Positions 1 to 8,101 of a stretch of DNA of 64,000 bases are shown piece after piece (position 1 is the first letter of the stretch; the number at the start of each line of letters is the position of its first letter). This DNA is from an uncultured Flavobacteriaceae bacterium (GTDB taxonomy: Bacteria > Bacteroidota > Bacteroidia > Flavobacteriales > Flavobacteriaceae). The notes below the pieces were generated by a model. The model had not been told where the DNA came from and did no database searches. It saw only the letters and a list, made by a program, of their open reading frames with translations. Location of the stretch: contig CALHGE010000031.1 in NCBI GenBank assembly GCA_938029725.1, positions 124,001 to 188,000 of the forward strand, read 5' to 3'. The translations under genes were made by a program, and so were the position numbers.

Positions 1-3000
1 GAACATTAGTTTCATTTGTCAAATCTTCTTCGCTGTTTGCTGCATTTATAGCAAAATCATATGCATATTCAGTTAACGCAGTATCTGTGCCAGTCCATTG
101 CGCTCCCGGGCAATTCTGGCAATCATTAGCTGCGCCTGAATTTTCGTTTGTTCGATCACTGTTATACCAATTCGGTTGGCTATTTAGGTTTCCTAAAACA
201 TTCCAGGTAGCGCCACTATTTATTGAATATTGAACATAAACAATATCAAAGTTGATTTCGAGATCAAAGCCCATGTTGAATTTAAGGGTAGGCGCAAGCA
301 TACTAGATAAATCATAGCACCTACTAAGCAGAATACCCTGGGTATTATCAGGGTGATTACCGTTTAATACGGTGCCAAAAACTTGAGTACCTGAGCTAGT
401 TTCATTAAGTAAGTTGCCCGTAGGCACCCCTCTTTCCCAAACACTACCTTCACTACCGTCATTAAATGAAATTAAAGCGTTGTCTTCAGTTTCAAATGCG
501 AATACAGTAGTTGTCGCCTCGAATTCGTTTTTTATAAAATTAAGACGAATCGCATTGTTGTCATCAAATGCATCATTCGCGATACTTAGGCTTGCATTTA
601 AGGTAACTTTTCCAAGAACATTTAACGCTATAGCGGGTAAACTTATAACCGTTGTTTGAGCAGGAGCTAAATCGCCTGTCCAAGTAAAGTTTTCAGTAGT
701 GCCTCCGGTGATATCATAGGTGATATTTACTTCAGTAATTTGATTAGTCCCTTTATTTTCAATAGTAATTTCAGGAAGAACAAGGTCACCACAAAATACT
801 TCGCCTTCTTGAGGAGTGATACTCACCAAGCGTACATCATTGTCGGGCACTTGAACTGGAATTGCAGATTGCCATACTCCGCGGCCATAAGTTGATGCAG
901 ATATTAGTTCATCTTCAAGACTTATTTCTAAATCACTTACTGCAGTATTCGGAAGGTTTGTAAAATAATCTTCCCACTCAGTTAAGGTATCATCTAGCCT
1001 ATATACTCCCAAATTCGTACCTACGTAAATAGGATTTTCACTATGTCTTCCTTGATGAACAATAGATAAATATGCTTGATCGGTAGGTAAATTAAAACTG
1101 ATGCTTTCTACGCTAACGTCAGTTTCATTTATGGTCAATTTAAAAACACCTCTAAGTTCTTGTTGAAAACTTTGAGGAACACCAACTCGATTTGAAGTTG
1201 TAACATAAATTATATTTTCATTCACAGCAATATCTGATATATCAGATTCGAACTCACTTAGCTCTGTAAATGTCACCCCCCCATCTTCGCTACGATAGAT
1301 AAATTCACCTTCTACCGCATACATAATTAATGGGTTAGTAAGGTCTACTTCTAAATCATCAATATTGCCTGTTCCTATATCATCTGATATCTTTTCTAAT
1401 GTATTGCCAATTAATTTGTAAACAGCATTATATCCTGCATATACTTCACCAATGCTGTTAACGGTCAATGGTGTAATCCAATTTCCTGCAGCAGGCCCTT
1501 GGATAGCACCAACTGATTGACCTGTGTCAGTTGAAATAAACAAGTTTCCTCCAAATTGGGTGAAACCGTAGACTATATTATCATTTGACGGGTCTACTTC
1601 ATAATCCATGCCATCACCCCCGGTATAAACGTTCCAGTCTCCATTATTTCTTACAAATCCAGCGTTATCTTGAAGTCCGCCAACCATTTTCGAGGCGTTA
1701 TTTTTAGCTACTGATAAACGATAGAATTGACTTATGGCAATACCTTCGGTATGATCAACAAAGCTATTTCCGTTATCTTCAGAAACATATATTCCACCAT
1801 CGCTGCCGCAGAAAAGTTGATCATTGAAAAATTTTAAGGTATGAATATCGGCATGGGTATAGGAAGGTGTATTTAAAAACCATTCGTTCAATTTTGTGAA
1901 ATCATTCCCTCCATCTACACTTTTCCAAATATTTAGGCAGCCAATGTAAACTTCATCAGCATTTGTAGGTGATATTTCTATGGCCAAATCGAACCATGCT
2001 TGACTAGACTCGAATATATCGACACTATTGGAGGTTTCTATAAAAGATTCACCACTATCCGTAGACTTAAATAAACCTTGATAGGCAAAATCGTTTTGCC
2101 CGGTATTGGCACTTAGCAAATAGAGTATTTCAGGGTCAGCAGGCGATACGCCTAGCACTAATCTGCCCGATTGAGCAGGAAGGTTGCTATTAATTTGCAC
2201 AAATGTGTCACCTCCATCGGTAGACTTGTAGTACAAACTGTTGGTAACGGCGTATACGGTTTGACTGTCTTGTGGTTTTAGTTTAAAATCGGTGACATTC
2301 CCTATTCTTTTAATAGTCCACGTATCACCCCCATCTTCTGATTTCTGAAGTCCATCACTAGTACCTACCCAAACAATATCTGAATTTACTGGGTCAACTA
2401 CGATTTCGTTCATTAAACTATTTATAGTGCTGTTTGCTGGGTTTAGACCGGTTTCATTCCATGTGGTTCCGCCATCCAAAGATTTGAATACACCTACGCT
2501 ATATGAATCTGCAGCATCATCATCGCCAGTTGCAACATAAATAATATTTGAATTTTTTGGGTCTATTGCTATCCCAGACACTCCTATTTGTGGAAAGTCG
2601 TCAAATAAGCTAGCCCATGTAGTTCCTGTATTTGTAGACTTCCATAATCCGCCAGCGGGTGCACCAACATACCAAGTATTCTCATCATTTGGGTCTACGG
2701 CAACTGCATTTACCCGACCTTGACCAGGTAAGGATCCTGATAGCGTGCCTGTCGAAAAAGGACCAATTGATGACCATCCACTAATCGGGTTTACAGCCTT
2801 ATTAATTCTATCTCTTTTCTTTTTCCAACTATTCCATAAATCTCCTGATGTTGGTAATTTTCCATTAGAATAGGCAAGTTCTTTCCATCGATTTTCCCAT
2901 CTCATGAATGGTTTATATCCACTTCCCTTTTTATTCGGATTCCGATCTTTCCAGTAGGCATCAAAAGAATCAGATATTTCGTAAATAGTAAAAGGCGTGT

Positions 3001-3127
3001 TTGTACTTTTTGAAACAGAAGAAGATTGTTTTTTATCCAAACCTTCCATCCAGGGGGCATTTTTATTATACTGGGCACTAGTTAGTAATGTGGAAAATAA
3101 AATGAATGTGAGTATTGGTTTTTTCAT
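1..3127 (-). CDS. Secreted BNR/sortilin-type beta-propeller protein, 3' end outside the window
   Basis: The frame is open from an ATG at 3127 down to the window edge (about 1042 codons in view), so the C-terminus is missing. It starts with a signal peptide (MKKPILTFILFSTLLTSAQ). The N-terminal half has many Asp-box/BNR repeats of the type 'VGTSDGLQKSEDGGDTW' and 'VFKSLDGGTTW', alternating with 'AVDPNDENTWYVGAP'-like blades, as in VPS10/sortilin-like propellers. These end with 'LISASTYGRGVW', the usual close of such propellers in Bacteroidota. A CARDB/Ig-like domain follows, then a jelly-roll-like region with 'VQYSINSGATWNVLG'. Proteins of this build usually end in a T9SS sorting domain, which would lie outside the window. 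The exact role is unknown; export and adhesion or glycan or peptide contact is inferred. I translated several stretches by hand but not every codon. Confidence 0.85.
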   Translation of the reverse strand, partial: MKKPILTFILFSTLLTSAQYNKNAPWMEGLDKKQSSSVSKSTNTPFTIYEISDSFDAYWKDRNPNKKGSGYKPFMRWENRWKELAYSNGKLPTSGDLWNSWKKKRDRINKAVNPISGWSSIGPFSTGTLSGSLPGQGRVNAVAVDPNDENTWYVGAPAGGLWKSTNTGTTWASLFDDFPQIGVSGIAIDPKNSNIIYVATGDDDAADSYSVGVFKSLDGGTTWNETGLNPANSTINSLMNEIVVDPVNSDIVWVGTSDGLQKSEDGGDTWTIKRIGNVTDFKLKPQDSQTVYAVTNSLYYKSTDGGDTFVQINSNLPAQSGRLVLGVSPADPEILYLLSANTGQNDFAYQGLFKSTDSGESFIETSNSVDIFESSQAWFDLAIEISPTNADEVYIGCLNIWKSVDGGNDFTKLNEWFLNTPSYTHADIHTLKFFNDQLFCGSDGGIYVSEDNGNSFVDHTEGIAISQFYRLSVAKNNASKMVGGLQDNAGFVRNNGDWNVYTGGDGMDYEVDPSNDNIVYGFTQFGGNLFISTDTGQSVGAIQGPAAGNWITPLTVNSIGEVYAGYNAVYKLIGNTLEKISDDIGTGNIDDLEVDLTNPLIMYAVEGEFIYRSEDGGVTFTELSEFESDISDIAVNENIIYVTTSNRVGVPQSFQQELRGVFKLTINETDVSVESISFNLPTDQAYLSIVHQGRHSENPIYVGTNLGVYRLDDTLTEWEDYFTNLPNTAVSDLEISLEDELISASTYGRGVWQSAIPVQVPDNDVRLVSITPQEGEVFCGDLVLPEITIENKGTNQITEVNITYDITGGTTENFTWTGDLAPAQTTVISLPAIALNVLGKVTLNASLSIANDAFDDNNAIRLNFIKNEFEATTTVFAFETEDNALISFNDGSEGSVWERGVPTGNLLNETSSGTQVFGTVLNGNHPDNTQGILLSRCYDLSSMLAPTLKFNMGFDLEINFDIVYVQYSINSGATWNVLGNLNSQPNWYNSDRTNENSGAANDCQNCPGAQWTGTDTALTEYAYDFAINAANSEEDLTNETNV

Positions 3128-3385
3128 ATTATTCTTTTTTCATAAAAATGAGGTAAATAAGTCACGCACGCAAATTGTTCGTTAAAAAAAGGGACACCAC
3201 ATTTGAACAGATCTCCTCTATAGCGTTAGTAGCACTTTTTGTTAGTTTTAAATCAATTTTAATTTATGAACCCATAGTACCCTAGAACTCGGTAGGGCTT
3301 CTAGTGTTATTGAAATAATTAAGTATTTTAACTCTGGTAACGAATCATTGAGATATCTTAACTTAGTAATCGCAAAGCGTGTATT

Positions 3386-4006
3386 ATGGCAGAGTTTATT
3401 AAAATCTATAAGGAGAATCCTAACCCTAAAGAAATTAGGCGGGTGGTCAGTGTATTGCGTAAAGGCGGACTTGTAATCTACCCTACCGATACGGTCTATG
3501 GTTTGGGTTGTGATATTACAAACACAAAGGCTTTAGAGAAAATTGCCCGTATTAAGGGTATAAAACTGGAGAAAGCCAATTGGTCATTTCTTTGTGCCGA
3601 CTTGAGCAATCTTTCTGATTATGTACGTCAAATTGATACAGCAACTTTTAAGATTTTAAAGCGAGCACTACCTGGTCCATATACCTTCCTACTACCTGGT
3701 AACAATAATCTACCAAAAGTTTTTAAGAAGAAAAAAACGGTAGGAATTCGAGTCCCAGATAATGCCATAGCTAAAGCTTTGGTAGAAGAACTAGGCAACC
3801 CTATAGTTTCTACATCTATTCATGATGAAGATGAAATGTTGGAATATACTACAGACCCTAGCTTGATATATGAAAAGTGGGAGAATCTTGTAGATATTGT
3901 GATTGATGGCGGTTATGGAGATAACGTAGCATCAACAGTAATTGATCTTTCAGGAGATGAACCAGAGATCATACGAGAAGGAAAAGGCAGTATAGATATC
4001 TTATAG
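3386..4006 (+). CDS. YciO-type Sua5/YciO/YrdC family protein
   Basis: A 206-residue protein of the YrdC-fold family. YrdC/Sua5 enzymes make threonylcarbamoyl-AMP for the tRNA t6A modification. The typical core is visible: 'GLVIYPTDTVYGLGCDI' near residues 28-44, 'LPGPYTFLLPG' near 95-105, 'VGIRVPDNAIA' near 118-128 and 'STVIDLSGDEPEIIREG' near the C-terminus. Over its whole length it resembles E. coli YciO more than YrdC. The basic motif after the first core (KxR followed by SK in true YrdC) reads 'IKGIKLEKANWSF' here. Pipelines usually name it L-threonylcarbamoyladenylate synthase, but that activity is doubtful for the YciO branch. It is a single gene, facing the OmpA gene across a shared terminator. 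Confidence 0.85.
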   Translation: MAEFIKIYKENPNPKEIRRVVSVLRKGGLVIYPTDTVYGLGCDITNTKALEKIARIKGIKLEKANWSFLCADLSNLSDYVRQIDTATFKILKRALPGPYTFLLPGNNNLPKVFKKKKTVGIRVPDNAIAKALVEELGNPIVSTSIHDEDEMLEYTTDPSLIYEKWENLVDIVIDGGYGDNVASTVIDLSGDEPEIIREGKGSIDIL

Positions 4007-4135
4007 ATTAGAAGAGAGAAACTCGTCTTGAGCGGGGTCAAACCGCTGTAGCGCTACAAAAATAATTCTCAAGCAATAGTTTATAAAAAAAATAACTCTT
4101 CAAAGCTAATAGCGTCAAGGGAAAAATATAACAAT

Positions 4136-4164
4136 AAAAAAGTGCGCCGTTTAGCGCACTTTTT
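4136..4164. terminator. Bidirectional terminator between convergent genes
   Basis: A perfect 7-bp stem (AGTGCGC / GCGCACT, loop CGTTTA) is flanked by five A's on the left and five T's on the right. It therefore works as an intrinsic terminator on both strands, serving the YciO-type gene and the OmpA gene. Confidence 0.85.
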
Positions 4165-4186
4165 ACATTTCTAAAAATTTTAAAGT

Positions 4187-5041
4187 CTAGTTGCTGATAG
4201 CAGGATCTTTCATTCCTTCTTCAATCATACTATAGAATTGGTCAATTTTTGGAAGAACAACAATTCTTGTTCTTCTGTTTCTAGATTTCTCTGTACTCGA
4301 AACGGGAACATATTCAGCTCTACCTGCTGCAGTCATACGCTTAGGATCTACTCCATAATCGTTTTGAAGAATGCGAACAACCGCTGTTGCGCGTTTTACA
4401 CTTAAATCCCAGTTATCTAAAATATTACCTTTTTTAGTGTACGGCACATCATCAGTATGGCCTTCCACCATAAATTCGAAATCAGGTTTGTTGTTCACTA
4501 CTTGAGCAACTTTTCCTAAAACGGTTTTAGCTTTACTTGTGATATTGTAGCTTCCGCTGCTGAATAATAACTTATCAGAAATTGAAACGAATACAACTCC
4601 TTTTTCAACGCTGATTTCTATATCCTCATCATCTAAATTACCAAGAACACCCTTTAAACTCTGTACTAGAGAAAGGTTTACAGAATCTCTTCTTGTAATA
4701 GCATTATTTAATTTACGAATGGTAAGATCTTTTTCTTGAAGACTCTCAAGAGATTTTTCCAAGTTTTCAGCACCTTTGGTAGTTAATGTAGTCAAGTTAC
4801 CCATGTTGTTGATGAGTTCTTGATTGTTTGCTTTTAAAAATGAATTTTGATCTGCTAAAGTTTGCATTCTTGACGTTGCAGAAGCTTTTTCTTCTAAACA
4901 GGTATTCAACTTCACTGTAGCTGAGTTCAATAAATCTTGGGCTTCTTTTGCTTTAGTCTCCATATCAGCAAATTTCTTTTGTGATACACAAGAGGATAAC
5001 AATAAGGTAACTCCTAATGCTCCTAAAATCAGTTTTTTCAT
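4187..5041 (-). CDS. OmpA-family lipoprotein, peptidoglycan-binding
   Basis: A 284-residue lipoprotein. The signal is MKKLILGALGVTLLLSSC with lipobox LSSC (Cys18). A heptad-rich coiled-coil region follows (about residues 24-125). A C-terminal OmpA/MotB domain (about 150-270) has 'VEGHTDDVPY', 'WDLSVKRATAVVRIL' and 'AAGRAEYVP', and the peptidoglycan-contacting 'NRRTRIVVLP' arginines. It probably sits on the inner face of the outer membrane and ties it to the cell wall through the long coiled coil. It ends at the bidirectional terminator. The 95 bases upstream contain an inverted repeat (5092-5115) that may affect its expression or end the upstream transcript. Confidence 0.9.
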   Translation of the reverse strand: MKKLILGALGVTLLLSSCVSQKKFADMETKAKEAQDLLNSATVKLNTCLEEKASATSRMQTLADQNSFLKANNQELINNMGNLTTLTTKGAENLEKSLESLQEKDLTIRKLNNAITRRDSVNLSLVQSLKGVLGNLDDEDIEISVEKGVVFVSISDKLLFSSGSYNITSKAKTVLGKVAQVVNNKPDFEFMVEGHTDDVPYTKKGNILDNWDLSVKRATAVVRILQNDYGVDPKRMTAAGRAEYVPVSSTEKSRNRRTRIVVLPKIDQFYSMIEEGMKDPAISN

Positions 5042-5091
5042 AATGATGCTTAAGTATTAATTTTTATTATTTGTTTTCTGGTTCTTTAATC

Positions 5092-5115
5092 AGTGCTAAA
5101 TTATAAAATAGCACT
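5092..5115. repeat. Inverted repeat AGTGCTA-N10-TAGCACT
   Basis: Seven-bp arms at 5092-5098 and 5109-5115 lie between the GT2 gene and the OmpA gene. No T-run follows on either strand, so it does not look like a standard terminator. It shares the half-site GTGCTA with the palindrome at 10370-10395. Confidence 0.4.
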
Positions 5116-5136
5116 CCGATACTTTTCTAAAATTAG

Positions 5137-6138
5137 TTAATCTTTTTCTAAAACCGTGAAAACATTCTCTTGATGTACGAAGTGTGACCACACAATGGAC
5201 TTCTTTGTGTAGTAATTTAATATAAAATTAGCTTTTTCTCTTTTGCGATATATTTTTCTAAAGTGCTTATAAAAACTTAGATGGGCTTTTAGAATTGCAA
5301 AGCAATGTTTAAATTTTAGTTGAAAAATAAAGCGTAGGGCTGCGATTGCATCCAAGACCAATCGAATAAAAATTATTAAAAATGCCTTTCGCCGAGGAAG
5401 GTTCTTGGTAATAGAAAATAATGAATTCCTAAAGTTTAGGAACGTCTTTTTAGGATTCATATTACTTAATGTAGACCCCCCTAAGTGATAGACTTTTGAT
5501 GCACCTACATAGTATACTTTATGGCCTAAATTCTTTGCGCGCCAGCACAAATCAACCTCTTCTTGGTGCGCAAAATAATCTTCATCAAACCCGCCTAATT
5601 CATGAAACACACTACTCTTTATGAACATACAGGCGCCCGTTGCCCAAAAGATTTCTCGTGTGTCATCATATTGCCCCTCATCTTTTTCAAGAGATTGAAA
5701 AATACGTCCACGACAGAAAGGGTATCCGAGTTGGTCAATAAAACCGCCAGCTGCACCAGCATACTCAAAATAATCTTTGTTTTTTAAATCTAATATTTTT
5801 GGCTGTAAAATCGATACATTGGGTAGCTCTTCAAATGATTTTTTTATAGGCTCTAACCAATTTGGAGCGACTTCTACATCAGAATTGAGAAGACAATACA
5901 CTTCTGTATTAACATGTTTGAGCGCATCATTATACCCTTTTGCAAAACCATCATTATCAGTATTTTGTATGATTTTAATTGATGGATAATTTTCGGTAAT
6001 AAAGGCAACTGAATCATCAGAAGAAGCATTGTCAGCTACATAAATTTCTGCACCTTCAGAATAGGACATAACAGCAGGCAGGTAACTTTCTAAAAGTCCC
6101 TTTCCATTCCAGTTTAGTATGACTACAGCTATTCGCAA
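5137..6138 (-). CDS. Glycosyltransferase family 2 (rhamnosyltransferase-like)
   Basis: A 333-residue GT-A fold enzyme. It begins with the nucleotide-binding strand 'VVILNWNGKGLLESYLP' and has 'VADNASSDDSV' (about 35-45). The metal site is 'LLNSDVEV' (about 83-90; NSD rather than a strict DxD), and the acceptor-side motif is 'QEEVDLCWRAKNLGH' (about 192-206). The C-terminal 80 residues are basic with hydrophobic patches, suggesting loose membrane contact. Such enzymes transfer a sugar, often rhamnose, to cell-surface glycans; donor and acceptor cannot be told from the sequence. The stop of the HsdR-N-like gene is only 12 bases upstream, so the two are probably co-transcribed. Confidence 0.88.
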   Translation of the reverse strand: MRIAVVILNWNGKGLLESYLPAVMSYSEGAEIYVADNASSDDSVAFITENYPSIKIIQNTDNDGFAKGYNDALKHVNTEVYCLLNSDVEVAPNWLEPIKKSFEELPNVSILQPKILDLKNKDYFEYAGAAGGFIDQLGYPFCRGRIFQSLEKDEGQYDDTREIFWATGACMFIKSSVFHELGGFDEDYFAHQEEVDLCWRAKNLGHKVYYVGASKVYHLGGSTLSNMNPKKTFLNFRNSLFSITKNLPRRKAFLIIFIRLVLDAIAALRFIFQLKFKHCFAILKAHLSFYKHFRKIYRKREKANFILNYYTKKSIVWSHFVHQENVFTVLEKD

Positions 6139-6150
6139 AACGGTAGCAAA

Positions 6151-6597
6151 TTAACGCTTAAAATCAGGAATATCCTTCAGAAACTCATACTTTTCTTGCT
6201 CGAAATTCATTTTACAATAAAAATGTTCCAGCCCATTGGTGACCATAAGGTAATTCGCCTTTAAGTTCATGTTATATCGAGCAATTTGATTGAAAGTAAT
6301 TTGATTTATGGTAATCTCAGGGGCTTTGCACTCGACTAAAACTTCGATAGTGCCATCCGAATTAAAAACGACTACATCGTATCTTTTTTTTAGGCCATTT
6401 ACGCTCAGTTGTTTTTCGACATTAATATGACTTAAGGGATAGTTTTTATTTTCGATTAAAAATTTAACTACATGTTGTCTTACCCATTCCTCAGGTTGTA
6501 AAACCACAAATTTTTTGCGAATAACATCGAAAATCTGGACTTTATTTTCGCTATTTTTGAAACGGAATTCGTATGCTGGAAAATTCAGTTGAAGCAT
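6151..6597 (-). CDS. HsdR N-terminal-like (HSDR_N_2) nuclease-fold protein
   Basis: A 148-residue stand-alone domain like the N-terminal part of type I restriction subunit R. The likely PD-(D/E)xK core is 'KKRYDVVVFNSDG' (about 70-82, Asp) followed by 'VLVECKAPEITI' (about 87-98, ExK). The N-terminal 'EEWVRQHVVKFLIEN' helix is also typical. There are no HsdM/HsdS genes or helicase domain nearby, so this is not a restriction system in itself. This small gene commonly lies head to head with holA in Bacteroidota, and the two starts are only 26 bases apart here. Its function is unknown. Confidence 0.8.
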   Translation of the reverse strand: MLQLNFPAYEFRFKNSENKVQIFDVIRKKFVVLQPEEWVRQHVVKFLIENKNYPLSHINVEKQLSVNGLKKRYDVVVFNSDGTIEVLVECKAPEITINQITFNQIARYNMNLKANYLMVTNGLEHFYCKMNFEQEKYEFLKDIPDFKR

Positions 6598-6623
6598 GTA
6601 GCAAATTTGATGATTTTTTTTGA

Positions 6624-7625
6624 ATGGATGAAGTAAAACAAATTGTTAAGGACATCAAAGAAGGCAAGATCAAACCTATATATTTATTGACGGGTGAGGA
6701 GCCGTACTATATCGACCGTATTTCTGAATTCATTGAACAAAATGTGCTGTCAGAAGCTGAACGTGGTTTCAATCAAATGGTACTTTACGGAAAAGAAGTG
6801 ACTATTGAAGATATTGTTGCTAACGCCAAAAGATATCCGATGATGGCTGAGCGGCAGGTGGTTATTGTAAAAGAAGCACAGCATTTAGCACGAAGCATAG
6901 ATAAGTTATTTTCCTATGCAGAAAACCCACAACCTTCAACCGTTTTGGTGCTATGCTATAAATACAGCAAGTTCGATAAGCGTAAAAAAGTATACAAGCA
7001 AATTAAGAAAACAGGAGTTGTTTTTGAAAGCAAGAAACTTTATGAAAATAAGGTTTCTGATTGGATTCGAAAGGTGCTTCAGGGAAAAGGATATCGTATC
7101 ACTCCAAAAGCTTCTAGTTTATTGGTCGAATTCCTAGGTACAGATTTAAGTAAAATTAGTAACGACCTTGAAAAACTCCAATTGGTTCTTTCCAAGGAAA
7201 AAGAAATCACTGCAGTAGCTATTGAAGAGAACATCGGGATTAGTAAAGATTATAATAATTTTGAATTAAAGAAGGCGATAGGCGAGCGCAATGTTTTAAA
7301 GGCAACTCGCATTTTAACCTATTTTGCTCAAAACCCAAAAGACAATCCTTTCGTAGTAACGGTTACTTTACTAAATACTTTTTTTACTCAGTTACTGAAG
7401 TACCATGGTATGAAAGATCATAACCCAAAGAGCGTTGCGAGCGCATTGGGTATTAACCCCTACTTTATAAGTGAATTTCAAGTGGCTGCAAGAAACTACC
7501 CGATGAAAAAGGTAAGTTCCGTTATTTCGAGCTTACGCGAACTAGACCTTAAAGCTAAAGGTGTAGGTTCGGCAAACATTTCGCAGGCTGACTTACTTAA
7601 AGAACTCCTGGTAAAGATCATCTAG
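6624..7625 (+). CDS. holA: DNA polymerase III subunit delta
   Basis: A 333-residue clamp-loader delta subunit. It opens with the expected 'IYLLTGEEPYYIDRI' (residues 18-32), a degenerate AAA+ P-loop region, continues with 'RQVVIVKEAQ', and has the delta lid/collar regions 'LVEFLGTDLSKISNDLEKL' and 'NPYFISEFQVAARNY'. Delta opens the sliding clamp in the DnaX complex. Length and order match the family. It is divergent from the HsdR-N-like gene; the shared 26-bp gap holds the self-complementary CAAATTTG, a near match to the -7 element on both strands. Confidence 0.93.
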   Translation: MDEVKQIVKDIKEGKIKPIYLLTGEEPYYIDRISEFIEQNVLSEAERGFNQMVLYGKEVTIEDIVANAKRYPMMAERQVVIVKEAQHLARSIDKLFSYAENPQPSTVLVLCYKYSKFDKRKKVYKQIKKTGVVFESKKLYENKVSDWIRKVLQGKGYRITPKASSLLVEFLGTDLSKISNDLEKLQLVLSKEKEITAVAIEENIGISKDYNNFELKKAIGERNVLKATRILTYFAQNPKDNPFVVTVTLLNTFFTQLLKYHGMKDHNPKSVASALGINPYFISEFQVAARNYPMKKVSSVISSLRELDLKAKGVGSANISQADLLKELLVKII

Positions 7626-7683
7626 ACTCTGTTGTGAGTAGGTCATTAGAAAATAATAAACGTATCTTAAAACAGGCTTTGAA

Positions 7684-8061
7684 TTACTTTTTGTCGATAC
7701 TGTACTTGCCAGGGCCTAAAAATATTACAGCAATAAAAATAACTAAATAAAGTAGCGCCATTTCTTTTTTAGCAAAGGGGTCTGCACCGTGAACTAGTAG
7801 ACCAGCAACCAACATGGTTACAGCAGGCAGTACAGCTGACCAACGTGTTTTAAACCCTATGATAATCAATATTGGGCAGACAACTTCAGCAATTACAGCA
7901 AGAAATAAGGTTGGTGCTGCGCCTATTCCTATGGGGTCAGCAAACCCAAAATCACCGCCAATCATTTTTTGGAGTTTAGGAATACCATGTGCCAGCATAA
8001 ATGCAGCGGGAAGAATTCTTAAAAGTGCTAAGCCAATATTGCTTTTTAAAGTCAAAGTCAT
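7684..8061 (-). CDS. DoxX family membrane protein
   Basis: A 125-residue integral membrane protein with four hydrophobic segments: about 7-27, 43-65, 73-92 and 98-115. It has the DoxX signature 'RILPAAFMLAHGIPKL' near the start and 'PILIIIGFKTRWSA' in the middle. DoxX proteins are small inner-membrane proteins linked to quinone or thiol redox chemistry, and the exact function is usually unknown. It is convergent with holA and lies 40 bases downstream of the kinase/phospho-lyase start side of the leftward block. Confidence 0.85.
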   Translation of the reverse strand: MTLTLKSNIGLALLRILPAAFMLAHGIPKLQKMIGGDFGFADPIGIGAAPTLFLAVIAEVVCPILIIIGFKTRWSAVLPAVTMLVAGLLVHGADPFAKKEMALLYLVIFIAVIFLGPGKYSIDKK

Positions 8062-8101
8062 TGAGATGTTGTTTAGTTTTTATAAAAGTAGTATTATATT
8101 T

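Noticed and set aside
6151-6597. A restriction-modification system
   Set aside because: Only an HsdR-N-like domain is present, with no methylase, specificity or helicase genes nearby.
6602-6609. CAAATTTG as a shared two-way -7 element of holA and the HsdR-N-like gene
   Set aside because: It is one mismatch from consensus in each direction and would put the minus-strand start of transcription inside the coding region; left as a note only.
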